A DNA stretch of 64,000 bases from Linanthus parryae (lineage: Eukaryota; Streptophyta; Magnoliopsida; Ericales; Polemoniaceae): the NCBI GenBank assembly GCA_023055425.1, contig JALGPY010000001.1, positions 29,873,001 to 29,937,000 on the forward strand, given 5' to 3'. Shown here one piece after another: positions 44,771 through 55,394 of this stretch. A program made the position numbers and the translations under genes. Position 1 is the stretch's first letter; each line of letters starts with the position of its first letter. The notes beneath the pieces were generated by a model that was not told where the DNA came from, did not search any database, and was given only the letters and a program-made list of their open reading frames with translations.

Positions 44771-45076
44771 AAGAAGAAGAAGAAGAAGAAGTAGAAGAAG
44801 AAGAAGAAGAAGAAGAAGAAGAAGAAGAAGAAGAAGAAGAAGAAGAAGAAGAAGAAGAAGAAGAAGAAGAAGAAGAAGAAGAAGAAGAAGAAGAAGAAGA
44901 AGAAGAAGAAGAAGAAAAAGAAGAAGAAGAAGAAGAAGAAGAAGAAGAAGAAGAAGAAGAAGAAGAAGAAGAAGAAGAAGAAGAAGAAGAAGAAGAAGAA
45001 GAAGAAGAAGAAGAAGAAGAAGAAGAAGAAGAAGAAGAAGAAGAAGAAGAAGAAGAAGAAGAAGAAGAAGAAGAAG
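44771..45076. repeat. (GAA)n microsatellite, about 100 repeats
   Basis: Almost pure GAA/AAG for 306 bp with only a GTA and a GAAAAA interruption (about 44791 and 44917). It lies in the acidic-tail region of the Copia D extra gene, where Copia A has a short Glu-rich stretch, so it grew from coding GAA codons. Open frames across it (poly-Glu plus, poly-Ser or poly-Phe minus) are by-products. Confidence 0.97.
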
Positions 45077-45252
45077 GGGGAAACTCCAATGGTGGTCACT
45101 TCAGTAGAGCTATTTGAGGAAGATGTGGCTGCTGAAACTGGTGAACAAGTTGCTCATGAAGAAGAACAACATGATGATGAGGAAAATGAAGAAGACAGTG
45201 GTGAAGAAGATGCTGAACCAAAGGGAAATGCAGATCCAACACTCTGCTTCTA

Positions 45253-45611
45253 GCCTCTTCTTTCTTCTTTTCAATACCTTGAAACTTTCTTCAAAGTATG
45301 AATATCTTCTTTTTTTAAAACAGTTTTTACTTTAAGCTTTCAAAACTTTGCTCCAACATTTTTCTTTTCTCATTGTTTTTTATGAAAGTCAAAAAGGGGG
45401 AGAAATCTTAGTAGTTTTATTTGGTAATTAGGATGATGGTTTAGGATGTTTTTAGTTTGAATTTTAACAGCTTAAATAAGTTGGACTATTTGGACTATAT
45501 TCTGTTTGATTCGACTTACTATCTGTGAATTTTATGACTGTTCCGCTAAGCTTAAATGTTCAATTTTTGCAGAGAAACAACTTTAACAGACTAGTGGTTT
45601 TTTCTTTCATC
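45253..45611 (+). other. Copia D 3' untranslated region
   Basis: Like 11693-12045 of Copia A, including AAAAAGGGGGAGAAA near 45393. No coding signal. Confidence 0.55.
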
Positions 45612-45622
45612 AAGGGGGAGAT
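45612..45622 (+). other. Copia D polypurine tract
   Basis: AAGGGGGAGAT directly before the 3' LTR, identical to that of Copia A. Confidence 0.88.
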
Positions 45623-46857
45623 CGTAAGATCAAGCTTGTTTCAATAGGCTTGAAACTGCATAGTTCAAGGCCTTGAAACTTGTTTCAAAGGCTTGAAACA
45701 AACCTGCAGTTCATCGCACGAACTTAGGGGGAGTTTTCATCTTGATTTGATCCTTTAATATCTTATAACTGATTAATCTTTATTTGCTGATGAAAGACTA
45801 AATAATATGGAGATTTACTGTGGCTTATTTCCAAGAGTTTGACTAAGCTTTTGCAGGATTTACTAGCTGCCTATTTTGTAGGGATTCTTTCCTAACTTAG
45901 CTATGTGCAGAAAAGGAAATCCAACTTGCAGATGAATCCTACACTTATGGAATCTGTCAGGACCTTCCTAAGACCTGCAGAAGAAAGATCAGATCAATAT
46001 CTTTGAAGATAATGAGCAACTAGCCGTTGGAATTGGAATGTTAAGAAGTCAAAGATCTATTGCTTGATTTTAGGAAATTATGTTTGAAGAAGTTCCTATT
46101 TATTCTGCATTTTGAACAAGCCTATCAGAGAGACTTTTGAGAATAAATTCGAAGGTCAAAGCATCCAAAAATATTCAAACACTCTCAGGGATTGTTAAAC
46201 AACATCGAAGCTGATCAAATTTCACAATCCAAGTTCTAGAAGATCACTGCATACTTGACTACTCCAACTATGTCTCATATTCTTCTTTCTGTACTTCGTA
46301 TATCGTTTTGAAAATACTTTTCTTATCTTAATCTCGTGGTGTTGTTAAATAGGAACAACAAGAGATTCTTGTTGAATCAGTTAGCTAGAAAAGGTACTAG
46401 ATATGTTAGTGAGAACCACAAGCTGTAACAGAGTAAGAAAAGTCTCTATGCTTGAGATCTAGGTATTAGCTTTTGATTAATAAGGATTGAGTTGCAAATC
46501 CTGCATGGATAAAGTCCCTGAGGTAGATACGTAGGTCCAAGTGTAATGAACTCTATAAATCCTTGTGTCTCTAGCATTTTACTTTCAGTTCTGTACTTAT
46601 CTTGTTCAAAGCTTCAAAACAGGTTTCTTGCTCAAGGAATTAAAAGGATTTTAAAGGCCTTGAAAAAGATCAGAAAACTCTTTTCAGTCTTAGTTGATTC
46701 TTAGGGCTTGAAACTTGATTCAAGGCCTTGAAATACACTTAGATTTCTCAGCTTTTTTTAAAAAAAATCCACCTTCTAGCAAAAAATTCAATACTCTTTT
46801 CAACCAGCCCCTTCTAGAGTATTCATCATGTTTTAATACCTACATTACTGTCTTTCA
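45623..46857 (+). repeat. Copia D 3' LTR
   Basis: 1235 bp. Starts CGTAAGATCAAGC, the terminal T changed to C relative to the 5' remnant, and ends CTGTCTTTCA. Contains TTCAAGGCCTTGAA palindromes at both ends. Confidence 0.9.
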
Positions 46858-49119
46858 CGGACTCATACATACTGAAGTTTATGGACCACTAAGCACAAGT
46901 GATAGGGATCGTTTTCGATACTTCATTATATTTACTGATTCAGTAAATATGGATTTGTGTGTCTTGTAAAGAAAAAATCTAAATCCTTGAAAGGTTCAAA
47001 GAATTCAAGAATGAAGTAGAAAACCAGCTTGACAAAAATATCAAAGCTCTACGATACAATCTTGGAGGCAAGAGTACTTGAGCCAAGAGCTTGACAAGCA
47101 TCTAAAGTAGTGTTGGATATGATCCAAACTCGCTCCTCCTGGATCACCATTATCGAATGGCGTGTCTGAGAGGAGAAATCGAACCTTTTTGGACAACGTT
47201 CGGCCCATGATGTGTCAAACATAACTTCTAGTTTTCTTTTGGGGCCATGCTCTAATAACAGCAATTTACACCCTTAACCTTGTTCCATCAAAATCAGTCA
47301 TGATGAACACCATATGAGATATGGACTAGGAGGCGTCCTAGTATGTCATTCATGAAGATTTGGGATTGTGAAGTTTATGTAAAGTGTTTACAGTCAGATA
47401 AAACTTGGAACCAATTCGGATAAATGTGTTTTGTGGGATATACTGAGGAAATGATAGGATGTCATTTCTACATTCCAATCGACAACAAAAGTGTTTGTTA
47501 CTCGAACCGCAGTGCTTTTTAGGAAGAGATAGTCTCTAAAAGAAGCATTAGGAGGATAGTATAACTTGAAGGAGTTCAAGAACCACAACAGAACATTGAT
47601 CCTTTGATGGAACATGAGCAGGACCCAAAGATGTTGTGGAGCAACCTGCTCAAGTAACACAAGAACCTCGTAGGTCATGTAGGAGATGTCAGGGGGCTAG
47701 AGAAATATGGATTTCCCATAATCTGGTGATATATTGCTCATGGAGATGAGCCTACAACCTATAAGGTGGCCACAAGTGGGCCAGATCCTCAAAAATAGCT
47801 TGGATCCATGAGATCCAAAATGTTATATGTGTATGCCAACAAAGTATGGACTTTGGTGGAACCACCTGAAAGGGTAAGACCCATAGGGTGCAAGTGGGTT
47901 TTAAGAAAACTAACATGGATGGTAATGTGACTACTTTTAAGGGAAGATTGGTGGAAAAGGTTTCAGCAAGTTCATAGTATAGACTATGACGAAACTTTTT
48001 CCCAATTGCGATGCTTAAATCCGTTCGCATCTTGCTTGCAATTGTAGCCTACACAATTTGGTAGATGGATGTCAAAACAACGTTTTGAAAACCTCCTTGA
48101 GGATGTGTATAACACAACCAGGGGGTTTTGTCGATCTAGAGCATGCCCAAAAAGGTGTGTAAGTTGCAGAGATCTATCTAAAGATTGAAGCAAGCTTCTA
48201 AAGTTGGAATCCTCGATTTGATGATGTAATCAAAGGGTTTGGTTTCATCAAGAATGAAGATGGAGCTTGTGTTTACATTAAGGTTAGTGGGAGCACATTC
48301 ATATGTTTGGTCTTATTTGTGGTTGGCATACAGCTCATTGGGAATGATGTCCCTACTCTGCAATATGTTCAAGATTGGCCAGGGAATCGATTTTCAATGA
48401 AAAACTTAAGCAAAGCAACCTATAAAGATCTATGGAGATAGACCTGGAAAGTTGTTTGTCTTAACTCAAAGTACATATATTGACAAGGTGTTGAAACGGT
48501 TCAACATGCAAGAATATGGATTCTTACCTATGTCACATGGAGTTAGTCTTTTGAGGACTAATTGTCGTTCCAATCAGATTGAGAAGGATCTTCTGAATAA
48601 GATTCACAAGATACTCCATGATATGTATTAGGCCAAACATGTCACATGCTTTTGAGAATGACATGAAGATACCAGTTATATTCAGATGAGAGTCCTTGGA
48701 TAATTGTTAAAATCCTTACGTACTTGAGAAGAGCTAAGGATGAGTTATTGATATATGGAGGAGAGGAAGAGTTCACTGTAAAGGGTTACACTAATGAAAA
48801 CTTCCAATCTGACAAAGATGATTTTAGATTGTAGTCAAGTTTTGTGTTTTTCCTTAATGGAGTAACTGTGAGCAGGAAAGGGTTCAAGTAAAGATTCAGT
48901 TGCCAATTCTACCACACATGACTGAGTGTATTGCTGCATCAGATGCACATACTCAGAAGATTCCATATCATGCAATTGTCGATAGAGGATATGTGAATAT
49001 ATGCAAAGTACCAGCAGATGACTCTCTTACCAAACCCCTTGCTCAACGAAAGCATGAGCGTCACGCTAGATCAATAGGCATGCAGATGCACCATATTGAC
49101 GCTAGTGCAAGTGGGAGAT
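46858..49119 (+). pseudogene. Copia E integrase, reverse transcriptase and RNase H remnants
   Basis: Continues element E after the Copia D insertion: LIHTEVYGPLSTSDRDRFRYFIIFTD (integrase core, 46861 onward), then a GVSERRNRT-like segment near 47170 in another frame. Reverse transcriptase pieces lie around 47870-48290 (GCKWV near 47890, DVKTT near 48068, KGFGFIKNEDGACVYIK near 48235). RNase H and the C-terminus are around 48900-49110 (YVNICKVPADDSLTKPLAQRKHERHARSIG). Stops and frameshifts occur every few dozen codons. Confidence 0.82.
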
Positions 49120-49312
49120 CGTTGGATTATTCCCTAGATACAATCTACTTATGGTGACATTTATCTGGACTTGCTATTCATTGTGTTATCGATATGGAGA
49201 TATGTTAACATGAATGAAGTCCTTAGAGTATAAAAGTTATATTCTTAAATATCCATGGTCGAGTACTACAGTTAATTAGGACGACTGTATAACATCAAGA
49301 CTAGTATGTGGA
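49120..49312 (+). repeat. Copia E 3' LTR, truncated by the viral array
   Basis: Follows AAGTGGGAGAT (polypurine tract, 49109-49119) and begins CGTTGGATTATTCCC, close to the usual TGTTGGA start. A TATA-like AGTATAAAAG is near 49227. It ends where the first geminiviral repeat unit starts in mid-motif at 49313. Confidence 0.7.
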
Positions 49313-50005
49313 CACTGTGAAATTTTTTTATTTTAAAGTCGCCTCTCGTCTGCCTCAACATTCTCTTTGAAGAACAGTCTCACGATTAAACACCCGAAGT
49401 CAACAAATTTGGGGATAATCAAGATACACAACTAAAGTCAGCATTATTATTAAAAATCTGTCTTCTGTCTTAAGTTCTTCGGGTTCTAAAAATTCCGATA
49501 AAGGAATATTTCTAAGCAAAGAAGTAATCAATTAAATAATATCACATTTATTTAATCATTATATAAGTCGGTGTTAATTATCAGACTCTAAAAGCATTAT
49601 TATAAGAGTGTTTGTAAAATATTTTATTTTCAGCGAGAAGGGTTAATTTAAAAGGAAGTCCAAACATTTGGGGCATTTTCATAAATAGAGGAAAGTTCAT
49701 CCACATGACGTCACTCCAAACTCTCTCTATTACAAGGTTTTGGTGTGGATTTGTGGATGGGAGAGCGAATCTGGACCGTTCATTTGGCATCTGGCAACAG
49801 TAGATCGCCTTTATTCCTTTCATCCTACGGCTGAGAGTCGTCCACGTCATCAAAAAGTAATAGTAGTGGGCTGGGCCCACATAAATAGTATCTGGTCGGT
49901 ACAGCTGTCATTGTCATCATTACTTTATTTGTTAGTGGGATTTCACTGTAGTAGGTCTATTTTTAATTTTTTAAAGTTGGGGGGCTCCATCTGCAAATAC
50001 ACGCC

Positions 50006-50031
50006 AAAACCTCTTAATATTACAGGGTTTT
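50006..50031 (+). other. Rolling-circle origin stem-loop in array unit 1
   Basis: AAAACCT pairs with GGGTTTT (one G-T pair), loop with TAATATTAC at 50015-50023. Same structure in units 2 and 3 (TAATATTAC at 51287 and 52559). In geminiviruses Rep nicks this nonanucleotide before its last two bases. Confidence 0.85.
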
Positions 50032-50344
50032 AGCATTTGCAGAGGCCCCCCTTCTGTACGGTCCCCCTTCGTTTTCATCTCCGTGCCTCTGGGTCGCGGA
50101 GATCTGGGACCGGACATCTATTCCGATTAGAATTATTCTCGATCATCCTCAGGGATGTATCGATTTAAATAGTCGTAGTCATTCGTCATAGTTATTAATC
50201 TTCTTCTTCGTCGTCTCTCTCTCCTGCATCTGATGCAGGAGCTGGGGGAGAGACCGCTCCGCCCGATGAGTCTGATAGTCCTAAGCAGTTCTCGTCATTT
50301 TACGAGAACGTCATGGTATCGAATATAATAAATTATTATATTTG

Positions 50345-50505
50345 AGTAAAAAAGAAGAAAGAAATATAATAGTGTTGAGGAGAAGAAAGAAGTTCTTCTC
50401 AGAAAATTAATAAAAAAGAACAAAAACATATAAAAATTTTGTCAGAAAAGTGTTGGCAAAAGAAGAAAGAAATAAAGAAGAAAATAATCTTTTCTTTCAA
50501 GGGTT
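50345..50505 (+). repeat. A-rich tract in array unit (unit 1 shown)
   Basis: About 160 bp of GAAGAAAGAAATAAAG-type sequence with few C, repeated in every unit. Geminivirus satellites also carry an A-rich region; the resemblance is compositional only. Confidence 0.6.
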
Positions 50506-50527
50506 TATAAACACACAGTAAAGATGC

Positions 50528-50591
50528 GGTGGTCTCCGTCACACTGTGTCTTTTTATATTTAAATTATACAGTGGTCTCCGTCACACTGTG
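50528..50591 (+). repeat. Paired direct repeats GTGGTCTCCGTCACACTGTG in array unit
   Basis: Two copies (50528-50548 and 50570-50591) 21 bp apart, the second with internal CAGTG facing CACTG. A shortened copy, CCGTCACACTGT, lies in the island at 54146. Candidate Rep-binding iterons; function inferred from duplication near a viral origin. Confidence 0.5.
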
Positions 50592-53500
50592 AAATTTTTT
50601 TATTTTAAAGTCGCCTCTCGTCTGCCTCAACATTCTCTTTGAAGAACAGTCTCACGATTAAACACCCGAAGTCAACAAATTTGGGGATAATCAAGATACA
50701 CAACTAAAGTCAGCATTATTATTAAAAATCTGTCTTCTGTCTTAAGTTCTTCGGGTTCTAAAAATTCCGATAAAGGAATATTTCTAAGCAAAAAAGTAAT
50801 CAATTAAATAATATCACATTTATTTAATCATTATATAAGTCGGTGTTAATTATCAGACTCTAAAAGCATTATTATAAGAGTGTTTGTAAAATATTTTATT
50901 TTCAGCGAGAAGGGTTAATTTAAAAGGAAGTCCCAACATTTGGGGCATTTTCATAAATAGAGGAAAGTTCATCCACATGACGTCACTCCAAACTCTCTCT
51001 ATTACAAGGTTTTGGTGTGGATTTGTGGATGGGAGAGCGAATCTGGACCGTTCATTTGGCATCTGGCAAGAGTAGATCGCCTTTATTCCTTTCATCCTAC
51101 GGCTGAGAGTCGTCCACGTCATCAAAAAGTAATAGTAGTGGGCTGGGCCCACATAAATAGTATCTGGTCGGTACAGCTGTCATTGTCATCATTACTTTAT
51201 TTGTTAGTGGGATTTCACTGTAGTAGGTCTATTTTTAATTTTTTAAAGTTGGGGGGCTCCATCTGCAAATACACGCCAAAACCTCTTAATATTACAGGGT
51301 TTTAGCATTTGCAGAGGCCCCCCTTCTGTACGGTCCCCCTTCGTTTTCATCTCCGTGCCTCTGGGTCGCGGAGATCTGGGACCGGACATCTATTCCGATT
51401 AGAATTATTCTCGATCATCCTCAGGGATGTATCGATTTAAATAGTCGTAGTCATTCGTCATAGTTATTAATCTTCTTCTTCGTCGTCTCTCTCTCCTGCA
51501 TCTGATGCAGGAGCTGGGGGAGAGACCGCTCCGCCCGATGAGTCTGATAGTCCTAAGCAGTTCTCGTCATTTTACGAGAACGTCATGGTATCGAATATAA
51601 TAAATTATTATATTTGAGTAAAAAATAAGAAAGAAATATAATAGTGTTGAGGAGAAGAAAGAAGTTCTTCTCAGAAAATTAATAAAAAAGAACAAAAACA
51701 TATAAAAATTTTGTCAGAAAAGTGTTGGCAAAAGAAGAAAGAAATAAAGAAGAAAATAATCTTTTCTTTCAAGGGTTTATAAACACACAGTAAAGATGCA
51801 GTGGTCTCCGTCACACTGTGTCTTTTTATATTTAAATTATACAGTGGTCTCCGTCACACTGTGAAATTTTTTTATTTTAAAGTCGCCTCTCGTCTGCCTC
51901 AACATTCTCTTTGAAGAACAGTCTCACGATTAAACACCCGAAGTCAACAAATTTGGGGATAATCAAGATACACAACTAAAGTCAGCATTATTATTAAAAA
52001 TCTGTCTTCTGTCTTAAGTTCTTCGGGTTCTAAAAATTCCGATAAAGGAATATTTCTAAGCAAAGAAGTAATCAATTAAATAATATCACATTTATTTAAT
52101 CATTATATAAGTCGGTGTTAATTATCAGACTCTAAAAGCATTATTATAAGAGTGTTTGTAAAATATTTTATTTTCAGCGAGAAGGGTTAATTTAAAAGGA
52201 AGTCCAAACATTTGGGGCATTTTCATAAATAGAGGAAAGTTCATCCACATGACGTCACTCCAAACTCTCTCTATTACAAGGTTTTGGTGTGGATTTGTGG
52301 ATGGGAGAGCGAATCTGGACCGTTCATTTGGCATCTGGCAACAGTAGATCGCCTTTATTCCTTTCATCCAACGGCTGAGAGTCGTCCACGTCATCAAAAA
52401 GTAATAGTAGTGGGCTGGGCCCACATAAATAGTATCTGGTCGGTACAGCTGTCATTGTCATCATTACTTTATTTGTTAGTGGGATTTCACTGTAGTAGGT
52501 CTATTTTTAATTTTTTAAAGTTGGGGGGCTCCATCTGCAAATACACGCCAAAACCTCTTAATATTACAGGGTTTTAGCATTTGCAGAGGCCCCCCTTCTG
52601 TACGGTCCCCCTTCGTTTTCATCTCCGTGCCTCTGGGTCGCGGAGATCTGGGACCGGACATCTATTCCGATTAGAATTATTCTCGATCATCCTCAGGGAT
52701 GTATCGATTTAAATAGTCGTAGTCATTCGTCATAGTTATTAATCTTCTTCTTCGTCGTCTCTCTCTCCTGCATCTGATGCAGGAGCTGGGGGAGAGACCG
52801 CTCCGCCCGATGAGTCTGATAGTCCTAAGCAGTTCTCGTCATTTTACGAGAACGTCATGGTATCGAATATAATAAATTATTATATTTGAGTAAAAAATAA
52901 GAAAGAAATATAATAGTGTTGAGGAGAAGAAAGAAGTTCTTCTCAGAAAATTAATAAAAAAGAACAAAAACATATAAAAATTTTGTCAGAAAAGTGTTGG
53001 CAAAAGAAGAAAGAAATAAAGAAGAAAATAATCTTTTCTTTCAAGGGTTTATAAACACACAGTAAAGATGCAGTGGTCTCCGTCACACTGTGTCTTTTTA
53101 TATTTAAATTATACAGTGGTCTCCGTCACACTGTGAAATTTTTTTATTTTAAAGTCGCCTCTCGTCTGCCTCAACATTCTCTTTGAAGAACAGTCTCACG
53201 ATTAAACACCCGAAGTCAACAAATTTGGGGATAATCAAGATACACAACTAAAGTCAGCATTATTATTAAAAATCTGTCTTCTGTCTTAAGTTCTTCGGGT
53301 TCTAAAAATTCCGATAAAGGAATATTTCTAAGCAAAGAAGTAATCAATTAAATAATATCACATTTATTTAATCATTATATAAGTCGGTGTTAATTATCAG
53401 ACTCTAAAAGCATTATTATAAGAGTGTTTGTAAAATATTTTATTTTCAGCGAGAAGGGTTAATTTAAAAGGAAGTCCAAACATTTGGGGCATTTTCATAA

Positions 53501-53810
53501 ATAGAGGAAAGTTCATCCACATGACGTCACTCCAAACTCTCTCTATTACAAGGTTTTGGTGTGGATTTGTGGATGGGAGAGCGAATCTGGACCGTTCATT
53601 TGGCATCTGGCAACAGTAGACCGCCTTTATTCCTTTCATCCTACGGCTGAGAGTCGTCCACGTCATCAAAAAGTAATAGTAGTGGGCTGGGCCCACATAA
53701 ATAGTATCTGGTCGGTACAGCTGTCATTGTCATCATTACTTTATTTGTTAGTGGGATTTCACTGTAGTAGGTCTATTTTTAATTTTTTAAAGTTGGGGGG
53801 CTCCATCTGC

Positions 53811-53893
53811 AAATAAAATAATTAACACCGACTTATATAACGATTAAATGTGATATTATTTAATTGATTACTTCTTTGCTTAGAAATATTCCT
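53811..53893. repeat. Inverted fragment of the array unit at the left island junction
   Basis: Reverse complement of the part of the unit seen at about 57983-58066, joined to unit 4 through the shared bases AAATA. It carries the short form, lacking the 41 bp that left-array units have there, so it derives from the right-array type of unit. Confidence 0.85.
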
Positions 53894-53948
53894 TTGACGG
53901 AGATTACGTGGAACAGGCAGCAACTAAGCCGAAGTCAACAAATTAAAA

Positions 53949-54053
53949 ATAGGAGCCATCCACAATCCACACTTCATCCACAAATCCACAAATCCACAAA
54001 TCCACAAATCCATAGCAAAACCTTGTAATAGAGAGAGTTTTGAGTGACGTCAG
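53949..54053. repeat. Left copy of a 100-bp inverted repeat bounding the island and right array
   Basis: Reverse complement of 60268-60368 with few differences. Contains tandem TCCACAAA (GGATTTGTGG on the other strand), four copies here and three on the right, next to GCAAAACCTTGTAATAG, which is the right half of the origin stem-loop read backwards. Confidence 0.88.
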
Positions 54054-54163
54054 AAAAGTGTTGGGAATACGAATAAAGTAATACGAGATACTATTTATGT
54101 GGGCCCATCTTTAACCCCAGCACATCTCTTTCTATTATCTCAATCCGTCACACTGTAAAAATT

Positions 54164-54652
54164 TCACGTGGTCCGATGGAGGACACGTAACCTTTTGTGT
54201 GGACTATCAGACTCATCGGGCGGAGCGGTCTCTCCCCCAGCTCCTGCATCAGATGATTCTTCCATTAACACAATATTATTATTATGCAGCTCCAGGCATT
54301 TATTTTTGACATGGTCCTCTGTTTCACTCTGGGCCCACATCAGGTCTTCTTTTATTTGATCCAACATATTGCCGTTAAATAAGAGAGGAAGGATGGCTTT
54401 ACTCACAGTTATGCAGTTATCTGTGACCCATTGTTGAATCTGTGGGGGAAGGTTTCCGAACACTGAGAATTTCGGCACATAGTGTTCTGGTGGTGTGGGC
54501 CAGTACTTCTCTGTTGCATACTCTAGATTCCTCAGTTGGGTGGCCCACACAAAAGGTTGCTCCACTCTAATCCTAGAGAGGAACTCTTCTTTTGAGGTGC
54601 ATTCTGAGATGATGTTCCCCCAAATATCTTCTCTGGATCTTGTAGTATTCAC
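54164..54652 (-). pseudogene. Partial duplicate of Rep (C1 central part)
   Basis: 162 codons near-identical to the middle of the C1 frame at about 56580-57035 (DIWGNIISECTSKEEFLSRIR, YWPTPPEHYVPKFSVFGNLPP, IKEDLMWAQSETEDHVKN). It lacks the N-terminal rolling-circle motifs and the helicase. It is joined at its 5' end to the origin stem-loop and at its 3' end to unrelated bases. At the C1/C2 overlap it has GATGAG, as in left-array units, whereas the longer Rep and right-array units have GAAGAG. Confidence 0.9.
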
Positions 54653-54661
54653 AAAGATGGA

Positions 54662-54691
54662 GCAAAACCTCTTAATATTACAAGGTTTTGC
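54662..54691 (+). other. Geminivirus-type origin of replication stem-loop
   Basis: GCAAAACCT and AGGTTTTGC form a perfect 9-bp stem around a 12-base loop with TAATATTAC (54673-54681), the invariant geminiviral nicking site. It stands between complementary-strand Rep sequence on the left and the virion-strand coat-protein gene on the right, the canonical position. Confidence 0.93.
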
Positions 54692-54884
54692 CCATCTTTA
54701 ACCCCAGCCATCCACGTGTACGGTGGAGAACGTAGTGGTAGACAAAGAAGTGATGTAAAGTATCTCAGTGGAATCTGACTTTCACAGTGCGGTACACGTC
54801 AGCAAAAAGTATTCAAAAAAATAATCATTATGTCATTGACTTCAAAGTTTACATCATTTGCCAAAAGAAGTAAAATCTATGTCA

Positions 54885-55319
54885 TCAGAAGGTACCCTTT
54901 CCCTTTCCTGAAAAGGTAAACTTATTATTCTCTTTTATTCCCTCTCTAACAGCATTAGCGACCGTACTTAGTACTTCGGTAAATTGTTCTTTTGGTAGAA
55001 CAATTGGTTGGGCCTGACTATTTCCTTCAGAGCCCACTTGGGAAATCGACTTTCCAGGGTCTTCCAATTCATCAATTTGGGCTGTTGAGTGTCTAGCATA
55101 TTGAACTTGAGATAGTGACGATCCAGGCCCAGGACATATGATCCTTGGTACGCTTCTGCTCATCATATGTCCGTAAGACGTTGATCTGCATATGGCCGGG
55201 GAATTAGACTGCCTATTAACATGCCATACATCAACATCTGTTGATTTGAATTCTGGACTTCTGATAATAATCTCCGGCATCTTAATATTTATATTCCCTA
55301 CCGTCTTTGAGGATGACAT
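54885..55319 (-). CDS. Unrecognised 144-residue open frame in the viral island
   Basis: Open from an ATG at 55319, without stops. I do not recognise it. The N-terminal half is Ser/Ile-rich (KMPEIIIRSPEFKSTDVDVW). A central Ser/Gly/Pro part and an Ala/Glu helix-prone segment (FTEVLSTVANAVREGIKENN) follow, and it ends with a basic Gly/Lys tail. It sits between the origin and the coat-protein gene on the complementary strand, where geminiviruses do not normally have a gene, beside an inverted scrap of Rep, so the whole segment may have been inverted. If so it would originally have been a virion-sense gene ahead of the coat protein, the position of movement-protein genes. That is speculation. Confidence 0.45.
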   Translation of the reverse strand: MSSSKTVGNINIKMPEIIIRSPEFKSTDVDVWHVNRQSNSPAICRSTSYGHMMSRSVPRIICPGPGSSLSQVQYARHSTAQIDELEDPGKSISQVGSEGNSQAQPIVLPKEQFTEVLSTVANAVREGIKENNKFTFSGKGKGTF

Positions 55320-55337
55320 TTTCAAATTAGTCGGTGT

Positions 55338-55369
55338 TGTTGATGATATTCCTTTTCAATACCTACCAA
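55338..55369 (+). repeat. Inverted scrap of Rep helicase sequence before the coat-protein gene
   Basis: 32 bases matching, on the opposite strand, the Rep segment encoding the Walker B region at about 56450-56481. It marks a rearrangement breakpoint about 25 bp upstream of the coat-protein ATG. Confidence 0.85.
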
Positions 55370-55394
55370 CTGGGTCTCTCTCGTTTGCAGAGTG

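Larger units (their letters stand above)
41757..45252 (+). pseudogene. Copia D 3' extra gene (plant-transposon-protein region), interrupted
   Basis: Counterpart of 9925-11692 in Copia A. The ATG end (MNSRRTSERIKMAGGSKK) is separated by the solo LTR from the remainder. The conserved block reads LWKILNPSEVAYPRLTRYVYLNM, SKVAGIEMDLDNSEFANVLG and KRYNIHNYPDKIEAL at 43651-43947, continues in broken frames to about 44230, and its coiled-coil end is at 44275-44661. The acidic tail contains a large GAA microsatellite. Stops and shifts make it a pseudogene. Confidence 0.78.
40432..46857 (+). mobile_element. Copia D: internally deleted long-LTR Copia element (SIRE-like)
   Basis: Same family as Copia C, and related to Copia A in pol and in the extra 3' gene. 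Starts with 92 bp of 5' LTR (TGTAAGATCAAGC...) that jumps at 40523 into the end of reverse transcriptase, so most of the LTR, gag, protease, integrase and most of reverse transcriptase are deleted. The rest runs through RNase H, the extra gene, polypurine tract and a 1235-bp 3' LTR. Inserted inside the integrase region of Copia E. Contains a nested solo LTR at 41815-43232. Confidence 0.88.
49313..53815 (+). repeat. Left array: 3.5 direct tandem copies of a 1272-bp geminivirus-derived unit
   Basis: Copies start at 49313, 50585, 51857 and 53129, exactly 1272 bp apart; the fourth breaks off at 53815 before its origin. The copies differ from each other at very few bases. In order each unit has an AT-rich segment, a conserved non-coding block with CCACGTCATC and GGGCTGGGCCCAC, an origin stem-loop, a GC-rich block, a piece of Rep around the C1/C2 overlap (GAGCTGGGGGAGAGACCGC), an A-rich tract of about 160 bp, and two 21-22-bp direct repeats. 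No Rep or coat-protein gene fits in it. Confidence 0.95.

Noticed and set aside
44658..45117. Long poly-Glu, poly-Ser and poly-Phe open frames
   Set aside because: They are translations of the GAA microsatellite on both strands; only the plus strand reflects the acidic tail of the decayed Copia D gene.
49740..50033. 97-codon plus-strand frame repeated in array units
   Set aside because: It runs across the promoter-like block and the origin stem-loop; openness repeats only because the units are nearly identical.
54885..55319. Idea that the unknown island frame is the begomovirus-type movement protein
   Set aside because: Length and residues did not let me recognise that family; kept as unrecognised.
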